A DNA stretch of 64,000 bases from Mytilus californianus (lineage: Eukaryota > Mollusca > Bivalvia > Mytilida > Mytilidae). Of this stretch, positions 12,562-19,902 are shown piece by piece (position 1 is the first letter of the stretch; every line of letters starts with the position of its first letter). The notes beneath the pieces were generated by a model. It was given only the letters and a program-made list of their open reading frames with translations. It was not told the DNA's origin and made no database searches. The stretch covers positions 9,473,501 through 9,537,500 of the forward strand of contig NW_026262690.1 of the NCBI RefSeq assembly GCF_021869535.1, read 5' to 3'. A program made the translations under genes and the position numbers.

Positions 12562-13899
12562 TTAGTGCAATGGGTTCCCAACAAATTGGGAACCCAGCCA
12601 ACTGTGAATTGTTCTCTGAATCGTATGCCAACTCTCCCCTTCCTTTATACAAACTATGCCCTGGACACTAAGTGGCTGCAAGTCTTCTATATAGTTGGAC
12701 CCAGGAGGTTGTGCTGATCCCGTCTCCATTGTGAAGAGTTTGGTCTCATTTTTCCTCCCTTGCACTGTAAATATATCTTTGTTAAGGTAGGGAATTCCAG
12801 GGTCCCACTGTCTTCTGGTGGGACCCAATCTAACTGTGGCAATGGTCACACATAAGACTGGTGTCCCACTGTCTACTGGGGGCGGCTGCAGATAAAAATA
12901 ATTAGTGCCCACATTATCTGCTTTCAAAAGTGACCCCAAACTCAAACTTGGATTGTCTGGATTAAAGTATGCAGATTCTTTGTCTAATAAAAATTCTACA
13001 GTAATAACTTTTTCTTTGTTGAGCGGACTGTTGCTTTCAGTTGCGGCCTTTCTGTCAGTTTCTCCCGTTGAGGAAGGGTCCTCAAAAGTGAGAGATGTAT
13101 GACTGTTTTCAGTATTGTCAGTCATTCCTCCGTCAACAATAGGAGTAGGACATGTCGAATCCTGGTATTGCGGACAAACTGTGACTATCTTCTCATCACT
13201 GGCCCCTTCTACCTCATCGTCTGAGGTGGAGTCCCAACTTTCTTGGGCCTCCTCATCACTTGCCAAAGTTGTCTCTGTTTGGGCAGCAACCTTGTGAATG
13301 CTACTGCTATTCTCAATTGCCAAGATAGCTCCTATGGGTTCCCTCATAATATTGGCTACTGGACCCTCCAGGTCCCCTGTGAGCAATGCTGGAGCAACTA
13401 AGTTGCTTTGGGGCACCTCACATTTCTCTACTAATGGTATGGCTGGGGTATCCACCATCAAGGAATACCCCTGGTTGGCCCTTATTTTCCAACAACCACT
13501 GTCTGTGTCCTTTATTAAAGTGAACCTCCTGTCCTCGTCAACCTTGATCAGTTTATGAATATCCGGTAAAGAGTACCCGGCAAAGCCTGGGTGCCTTTTA
13601 AGGATTTCCTCCACCAACAAATACCCACCTGGGAGGAGGCTTTGGACCAACTCCAGTGCACCATGCCTCAATATGTCCGCAAGACATTTAAATAAGTAGC
13701 AGTTCAATCCGCCTGAAGGAGTTGCCTCTTTGTCAGAATTGGAGCACTGCTCTGACTCAATCTCTGCTCTAACCTTCACCAACACACTCGGTTCTCTGTT
13801 CCCCTCCCTGTCCCTGGCACCTACCCCTGGGCCCACTATAGCTACCTCCGCTACTCTGGCTTGGGGTACAGACGCAACTTCTGAGAGGCCTAACTTCAT
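12562..13899 (-). CDS. Retrotransposon ORF2 with a Tpt1/KptA-like RNA 2'-phosphotransferase N-lobe
   Basis: 445 residues. Residues ~66-150 match the N-terminal lobe of Tpt1/KptA, the enzyme that removes the 2'-phosphate left at tRNA splice junctions using NAD+. The order is right: LRHGA (Arg78-His79), GGYLLVEEIL, a DI..L segment, EDRRFTLIKD, then KIRANQGYS (Arg140). In Tpt1 the Arg-His pair and the Arg of IRANQGHS are active-site residues; all three are present, while the His of QGHS is Tyr145 here. I cannot find the C-terminal NAD-binding lobe with its HGT segment. Residues ~170-330 are acidic and low-complexity, and the last ~120 residues are unrecognised. The ATG overlaps the Gag stop as ATGA, a stop-restart arrangement in the -1 frame. 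It is most likely an RNA-binding or inactive module. The domain call is confident, the function is not. Confidence 0.85.
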   Translation of the reverse strand: MKLGLSEVASVPQARVAEVAIVGPGVGARDREGNREPSVLVKVRAEIESEQCSNSDKEATPSGGLNCYLFKCLADILRHGALELVQSLLPGGYLLVEEILKRHPGFAGYSLPDIHKLIKVDEDRRFTLIKDTDSGCWKIRANQGYSLMVDTPAIPLVEKCEVPQSNLVAPALLTGDLEGPVANIMREPIGAILAIENSSSIHKVAAQTETTLASDEEAQESWDSTSDDEVEGASDEKIVTVCPQYQDSTCPTPIVDGGMTDNTENSHTSLTFEDPSSTGETDRKAATESNSPLNKEKVITVEFLLDKESAYFNPDNPSLSLGSLLKADNVGTNYFYLQPPPVDSGTPVLCVTIATVRLGPTRRQWDPGIPYLNKDIFTVQGRKNETKLFTMETGSAQPPGSNYIEDLQPLSVQGIVCIKEGESWHTIQRTIHSWLGSQFVGNPLH

Positions 13900-15986
13900 T
13901 TGCGGGGACTCACTCCGGCCTCCTGAGTAGTCCCGTTGAAGTTTAATGGTCCAGTTGCAGTTCTGCTTGACTGATTTATGAAGGTAACAGTTTTATCCCT
14001 CCCCTGGAAATCTAGACAGTCCTTCCTTACATGTCCAGGCTTAAAACAGTGGTAGCACACTCCCCTTGGAGGCCCTCTATGAGTGGAGGGACTTCCTGAG
14101 ATGGACTTACCTCCCAAGTTTGGACAATCCGTTTTTAAATGGCCCCTCTCCCCACAGTGGTGGTAACCTTCCGCCCCTGTCTGTCTGCCCGGTGAGGGGC
14201 TTCCTGCAATGGGGCTTGTGACGAGTTTCTTAAATTGGTCCATCATGTCGTCCAGTTTTTCATGGACCTGACCAAGTTTTTTGTCAAACTTCTTATTGGA
14301 CTTTTCAAACTCCGCTTCCCATGCACTGTCTGGGGCCCTCTCACGAGCCATGGTAGCCCTTACATGGGGCACCTGATACTCATGGCAGGCCTCAGGGTGA
14401 TCTTCATACCGCCCACCCATTACCTGCCTGACCTCACGCCTATTTGGCTTGCCATATATTGCCTTGGTGTTATGTTGGAATAGCCGTATTTTATCTACTG
14501 CTTCCTCAATACTTTGGGGCTGGAGGTTAGAGACTTGCACTCCCAACTCTTTGTTTTCAATGCCCTGGCACAGCCGTGTTACGGCTTGCTCATACATATA
14601 CTCACCAGGGAGGTTACTAAATGCCCTGGTCGCCAAGGACAACACACGGTCAGCCCAGTCCTCAAGAGACTCCTCAGGGGCTTGCCTGGCATTGTTGAAC
14701 TGGACCCGGGCAGTCTCAGGGAGCGCCTTGAAACCAAAACGCTTGTGCAGTTTTTCAACTAGCTCCCTATAACTCACCTCCCTGTCTCTTTCCGTAATGA
14801 GGGCATAATATTCACTTGCCTTTCCCTCAAGGCACCAGCAAAGTTGATCTTTGCATTCTTGTGGGCCCCACTCACAAACCTCTGCATACCTTGCAAATTT
14901 TGTGAAGAAAGCCTGCCAGTTGCTCTTCCCTTCATACTTAATATTTTTCGGGGCGTTGCTGATTTTTGAGGCGCTTCTTGAAACTCCTCGTGACCCACCT
15001 CTGCTGTCGGGTCCCCTTGTATTTTCCCTAGGCCTATCCTCATTATATGCTACTGGGTAGGCCTGCTGCCCATAGCTCCCCCTTATGGTGACCCCTTCTG
15101 GGGGCACGGGTGTGTACCCTTGATTACACCAACCCAGGGGTTGTCTATCTCCATAGGTATGGGCTGGGGTCTGCCTTGTGTCCTTGCCCCTATTGTCTTG
15201 CCACATGCCATAACTACTACGGGGTGTGTCATACAGTCCCCCACCGGTGTTCACCGGTTGGGTACCAGGTGCTGACCCCTGACTAGTATAATTGCTTGCA
15301 ATACCCCTGGGATAAGAAGGTGTGCCCCCTTTCGTTGGGGCACTCTTGTCCCACGCATGGTCTTCGCCTGGCCAATACGGCTTGTACCCAATAATACTAC
15401 TACCCTCGGGGTGAGGGTTGTTACCCTGGTTTGGGTCACCAGCGTTGTGGTGGCCCATCTCTTTTTGCGGCAACTGTTCCCCGTAAATCCCGCTCCAATT
15501 AGCTGTGGTCTCAGGCCTAGATCTGGCCTCCTCAGAATATGTTCTATACTCAAGGAAGGCAGAGTCCATCTGGCTGGGCCTTCCCCAAGCCCCAGGACTT
15601 TGCCCCTGGTGCCATCTTTCTTGATTAAATACAGACTGGCCATGTGTTTGGCATGGCATGCCTGGTGCGACAACCACTCCCCCATCTATAATAGTGTTTA
15701 TCTTTGATTGATGTTTGCCTCGGGCCTCAGGTGGTGGCCCAATATTTTGGCCACCCCCATTGGTGCTGAAGTCCAGCCTAGCTATGAGGGCCATAGTGAT
15801 TCTTAGGTGGGATATAGTGGCTAAATCAGCCTCAGTCACAAAGCCCTTGCCATCCCTTATGTCCATTATTTGCTCCCCAGTTTTGATGCCTATACCTGGG
15901 AGCTGGAGCAACTCTTGAAAACTGCACTGGTTAATGTTTACCAGTGACATGAGTAACTGTAAATTACTGACAACAATTGATAACAA
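13896..15986 (-). CDS. gag: Gag polyprotein with N-terminal helix-hairpin-helix domain
   Basis: 696 residues. Residues ~14-72 form a ComEA/Tex-type helix-hairpin-helix module (VNINQCSFQELLQLPGIG, then a second hairpin with GFVTEADL), a fold known for sequence-independent nucleic-acid binding. Residues ~85-350 are Gly/Pro/Ser/Gln-rich and probably disordered. Residues ~355-510 resemble the retrotransposon capsid (Retrotrans_gag) region, with WQAFFTKF near its start and a DWADRVLSLA helix. A charged probable coiled coil spans ~555-590. Two CCHC zinc knuckles follow. The second (644-657, CYHCFKPGHVRKDC) is canonical. The first (608-621) has Tyr in place of its first Cys and is probably weakened. 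The start is the first in-frame ATG after the leader, and alternative downstream Met residues exist. It ends four bases into ORF2. It is expected to package the element RNA. Confidence 0.9.
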   Translation of the reverse strand: MLSIVVSNLQLLMSLVNINQCSFQELLQLPGIGIKTGEQIMDIRDGKGFVTEADLATISHLRITMALIARLDFSTNGGGQNIGPPPEARGKHQSKINTIIDGGVVVAPGMPCQTHGQSVFNQERWHQGQSPGAWGRPSQMDSAFLEYRTYSEEARSRPETTANWSGIYGEQLPQKEMGHHNAGDPNQGNNPHPEGSSIIGYKPYWPGEDHAWDKSAPTKGGTPSYPRGIASNYTSQGSAPGTQPVNTGGGLYDTPRSSYGMWQDNRGKDTRQTPAHTYGDRQPLGWCNQGYTPVPPEGVTIRGSYGQQAYPVAYNEDRPRENTRGPDSRGGSRGVSRSASKISNAPKNIKYEGKSNWQAFFTKFARYAEVCEWGPQECKDQLCWCLEGKASEYYALITERDREVSYRELVEKLHKRFGFKALPETARVQFNNARQAPEESLEDWADRVLSLATRAFSNLPGEYMYEQAVTRLCQGIENKELGVQVSNLQPQSIEEAVDKIRLFQHNTKAIYGKPNRREVRQVMGGRYEDHPEACHEYQVPHVRATMARERAPDSAWEAEFEKSNKKFDKKLGQVHEKLDDMMDQFKKLVTSPIAGSPSPGRQTGAEGYHHCGERGHLKTDCPNLGGKSISGSPSTHRGPPRGVCYHCFKPGHVRKDCLDFQGRDKTVTFINQSSRTATGPLNFNGTTQEAGVSPRK

Positions 15987-16744
15987 AGTTTATTAATTTA
16001 AAGAATAAACAACAACAAACAACACACTTAGAATACCACAAGTTATTTATTTAATAACACAAAAACTTCTGGTCTGCGGTTAACAGAAGTAAACTAAACA
16101 ATAACACAACGACTGGTAACCCGTCCTTCTGGTCTGCGGTTAACAGAATAAACAAAATAATAACAAGTCGACTGGTAACCCGTCCTTCTGGTCTGCGGTT
16201 ACCGGTGACTGGTACCCAGCTGTCCCTTCTGGGTCAAGCAAGGTAATGACGTCGTCTCCTGCCACAATCTTTCCCCCTAAACTATCGTGAAGTATTCCTC
16301 CAGAATACTCCCAAAATGCCTGAAATGATTTATTCCCTCGCTGGAATAAACCAAAAACACCCTTTTCCCTCCTGTCTTACTATTTTTGCCGTCCACCACC
16401 GGCACGGCAAAAACATACAAAATATCCCTTAAAGTCCTTACACTGCCCGACAACACGACTGGTTCCCCGTTCCTCCCAGGTCACGTGATCCAAGTCGTCT
16501 TGAAAATACGAAAAAACAACAAATACTCAATACTACACAAAAAACAGGGGTTCTACCGCGCTGCAAAACCCCTGTGATGTTATGTAATATGCTCTCCCAG
16601 AGTATTACACAACAAAAAACGATCGGCAAAGGTTTCCCCCGAATCCTTTACCGCGGGAAATTCTGTTGAAGCGAACCTCGCCTCAACTCACAAAATGAGC
16701 CCTAAATTGCAAATCACCACGCAAATTAGTGCTCGCAGCGCCAA
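15987..16744 (-). other. Retrotransposon 5' leader with 60-bp tandem repeat and primer-binding site
   Basis: Untranslated leader between the 5' LTR and Gag. Three copies of a ~60-bp unit containing 'cttctggtctgcggtta' start at 16066, 16126 and 16185. The putative primer-binding site is at 16731-16743. I could not assign the primer tRNA with confidence. The leader may hold the packaging signal. Confidence 0.7.
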
Positions 16745-16949
16745 TGTTGTGATTCCGAGTATATCTAAATACCAATAGATACCTTGGATGGTCGTTCCTG
16801 CAGTCAGGAACAGCCGGATTGCTCTTCAGTAGAATATCGTCTGTATAGCCATTTAGTTCATTACCGGAAGAGAGGGATTTCTGGGTAGTTCTTCGGAAAT
16901 CTCTAGATGGTCTGTCTGATGACCTAAAACTAACCCTACGAATACTACA
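16745..16949 (-). repeat. 5' LTR (in element orientation)
   Basis: 205 bp, identical by eye to 12141-12345. Promoter and polyadenylation signals of the element are expected here, but I do not see a clear TATA box. Confidence 0.93.
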
Positions 16950-16953
16950 TATA

Positions 16954-18093
16954 CAAATATTTAAAAAATCTCGCTTGTAAAGGCTGTTCAAAGAAGACTT
17001 AGAAGTTGAACAAAGTGCGTCAACTTCGTATTTTTTTCGTCTATAGGTCCGCTTGATCTTCCTCAAAAAGATTCATCATATCGTAATTATCCGGATTTGA
17101 TGTCATTATATTTTGCGTGCATGTGATCACATTTCGCATATTTGACAGCTAATACGCTACACGGTTGCCGAAAAGCCATGCTTGTTTATTTAAAATCTTG
17201 GTCCTTGAAACGCTTTACTTATCAATATTGGTCGTTATTATCAAACGCTTTTAAGATCTATAGTATTCTAAACGAATAATCGGATCCGGACAGACTGACA
17301 AATCCGGATTTTGAATATTTATATTATTTTTGTCAATAAAATGTTTAGGGTCGGCGTCGGAAACAGAGGTAGGGTCGGGAAACCGGAAACACACCATTTA
17401 TTTATTTTGGCCTAAAATCTATATTCATTGATAAAAATGTGTTTCAATTTAAGAATGTTATAAAAATATTCGTAAAATGTTGATTTTTAATATAAAAAAA
17501 ATAATATTTTTATAACAAGATATGATTGTTAATGAAAAGTGATATATCATATAACAAGATGTGATAATTATCAAAAAGAGAAGAAGATTGTTGTTCTAAT
17601 CATTATAATAACAATAATCCCACTGATCATTTGTTAATTATCATTTCTTTGATATATCTAAAGTTTTCTTTATGTTTATGCTTTTGTCAAGTAATTGTTG
17701 AGAAAATACCAAACAAGATAAATATAAAACGCCAAGACCCAAGCTGAATTCAAGCTGATACAAACTTAAAAGTTATAGTTTGTGAATATATTCTTATAAC
17801 AATACGATACAAGCTGTTTGAGTAAACCTTTGAAGTATTACAATTGCAACATAAATGGAACCAAAAATGCCTGATTGTTTTTTGTTAAGAAAAATTCTTT
17901 TTCAAAACAAACTTCTGTCAAACCATAAATGGCATAATGCATAAAAACAATATGAAAAAGTATGGCCCAATCGACTGTGGACGAACTGGTAGTGTGGCCG
18001 AAAACGTCCTGTGGATGAACTGGTAGCGAAACGTCTCCAAAGCATTTTTTTATATATAGAAGTAGGGCGATCGAAGGCGATACACCTTATCAC
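16954..18093. other. Intergenic stretch without recognised gene
   Basis: AT-rich sequence. The repeat-like phrase 'gggtcggcgtcggaaacag' near 17350 is the only GC-rich patch. Short ORFs here have no exon borders or recognisable motifs. Confidence 0.5.
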
Positions 18094-19350
18094 GGAAGCA
18101 GGACAAATCGCCCCACTGGCAAATCGCCCCACACCTAATCGCCCCACTTTTTCACCAACTCGCCCCACTTTTAAAAAAATCGCCCCAACTGGTTTACCAA
18201 CTCGCCCCACTTTTTAAAAAATCGCCCCACTTTTGAAAAGGGTTAAATCCCGTTAATTTTACTCCTGCCAACTCGCCCCACTTAACGTACAACGTAAAGG
18301 TAAACCCTTTTATTTTAAGACTTAAAATAGTAAATTTCTGTGACAAATTATCCCCAGGATAAAATATCACAGAGGAAGAAATAAACCGTTACAATATAAT
18401 GTTATTGAGAATAAGAAATCTACATAAAAATAAGCAGATTGCTATAATTGCCAATGAGACAAGTATCCTTCAGAAACCAATATGATAATATTTAAATTCC
18501 AATTTATATTAAGCACTCCTAATGTAGTTGAATGTTAAAATGTCATGCAGGAAAAAAACGTCACATAATTGCTGATGCTACCTTCTTTCTGTTTTATTTC
18601 AACCAAAAGAAAAGAACCAAAAAAAAAGATGCATTTCTAACGTTTTCATAAGTGGGCAGAATTGGAAGGCCTACACTCATTACAGTTTAATCATTTTATT
18701 CATAAGTGGGGCTAGTTGGTAGCCATTAATTCTATTCATACTTTTATTTATCAGTTGGGTACGTTGGCAGACATAAATTCAACGGTATTACTTCCTTTTT
18801 CATAAGTGTAGAGAGTTGGCATGACTCAATATTAGGATTTTCCTATTTTTCATAAGTGGGGCGAGTTGGGATAACTCAATTCATCAGAATTTTTCTATTT
18901 TTCACAAGTGGGACGAGTTGACATTCACGTCACCGAAATACTGGTACTCACTTCTTACTGCTTTATTTAAACAAAAAGAAAAGAATTACAAAAGATGTTT
19001 ATCTAAGGTTTTCATAGGTATTGATTTTATTTATAAGTGGCAGGAACATATACAACGGGATAGCATCTTTTTCCATAAGTGGGGCGAGTTGGCATTACTA
19101 AATTCATCGTGGTTTATCTATTTGTCATGAGTGGGGCGAGTTGGCAGACCTTATTTCAGCGGGATTTTAACCCTTTACATGAGTGGGGCATGTTATCCAA
19201 CCTATTTTCAATGGGATTTTACTCTTTTCATAAGTGGGGCGAGTTGGTAAACAAGAGTGGGGCGATTTTTTTTAAAGTGGGGCGAGTTGGTGAAAAAGTG
19301 GGGCGATAAGTTTGGGGCGATTTGCCAGTGGGGCGATTTGTCATGGATTC
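18094..19350. mobile_element. Long-TIR DNA transposon built from 'CGCCCCA' repeats, 9-bp target duplication
   Basis: The two ends form inverted arms of more than 110 bp, and weaker similarity continues inward. Each arm is packed with the motifs 'aaatcgccccact' and 'caactcgccccactt' (reverse-complemented in the right arm), with further 'cataagtggggcgagttgg' copies through the right half. The nine bases CCTTATCAC occur at 18085-18093 and again at 19351-19359, which fits a target duplication. The outermost ~8 bases of the arms match only partly. No transposase ORF is present; ORFs over the arms are repeat shadows. The 9-bp duplication again points to a Mutator-like transposase; this is inference. 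Confidence 0.75.
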
Positions 19351-19457
19351 CCTTATCACTATTTGTCCGCCATCACTGGACATCACAAAGGTTCCCGTAA
19401 TATTTTGATGTCATAATAGAAAATATCTGACGCCACAATGGAAAAGTAATTGTTGTA

Positions 19458-19465
19458 TGACGTCA
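19458..19465. promoter_or_regulatory. Perfect CRE palindrome upstream of SAE1
   Basis: TGACGTCA, the full CREB/ATF site, lies ~430 bp upstream of the SAE1 start codon, just after the upstream transposon. The region 19430-19510 is locally richer in CpG than its surroundings. The transcription start is not visible, so the promoter role is inference. Confidence 0.4.
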
Positions 19466-19887
19466 CTAGTTCAACCGGCGCAGATTCTCGGGGCAACCGT
19501 CGCAGATTTCCAAATAAGGTGTATACCTACAAAACGTATGGTTACTTTTTATGAGATATTGTAAATTTGGTACACTCTTACAAATGTAAACAAAATTAAT
19601 CACAGTTTTAAAAGTCGTTGTAAGTGTGCGAATTTCGACAAAGTAACCAAATATCCCTTAATCAGTGTTAATTACCGTATCGTTTTCTAACAACATCTTG
19701 TACTTATGACAGTCGACTGCGTGGATAGATCTCCTTTTAAAGTTACAAAAGCTAGTCTTATGCCGGTGGCCAAATCGTCCATGTAAAATCAATTTTGATT
19801 GGACCAAATTCACGAAATTTGGAAAATTACCCAATCAAATTATATTTTTCTTGCATAAACCCGGTAAATTTGAGGCTGAAGAGACAC

Positions 19888-19902
19888 ATGAAAAATGACT
19901 GA
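19888..19902 (+). promoter_or_regulatory. Minimal upstream ORF overlapping the SAE1 start
   Basis: An ATG at 19888 opens a four-codon frame that ends at TGA 19900-19902 and overlaps the SAE1 ATG (19895) out of frame. Its context is weak (C at -3), whereas the SAE1 ATG has A at -3, so leaky scanning would favour the main start. Whether the transcript begins upstream of 19888 is unknown. Confidence 0.4.

Larger units (their letters stand above)
12141..16949 (-). mobile_element. Complete pol-less LTR retrotransposon with HhH-Gag and Tpt1-like ORF2
   Basis: Two 205-bp direct LTRs (12141-12345 and 16745-16949) read identically by eye. They start with TG and end with CA, and the copy is flanked by TATA on both sides (12137-12140 and 16950-16953), a 4-bp target duplication. 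Reading on the minus strand, a putative primer-binding site (TGGCGCTGCGAGC, 16731-16743) lies one base inside the 5' LTR. A polypurine tract (ACTGGGGGGAG, 12346-12356) abuts the 3' LTR. Between them are a ~740-bp leader with a tandem repeat, a 696-codon Gag ORF and a 445-codon ORF2. No protease, reverse transcriptase, RNase H or integrase is encoded, so it must be moved by a helper element. Identical LTRs and two intact ORFs imply a recent insertion. Confidence 0.93.

Noticed and set aside
12905-13930. Several plus-strand ORFs of 60-86 codons opposite ORF2 and Gag of the retrotransposon
   Set aside because: They lie antisense to the two long minus-strand frames, show no motif, and arise from the low stop density of the real coding strand.
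14774-15685. Minus-strand ORFs of 89 and 144 codons in other frames within Gag
   Set aside because: They overlap the Gag frame that contains the capsid and zinc-knuckle motifs and have no recognisable domains.
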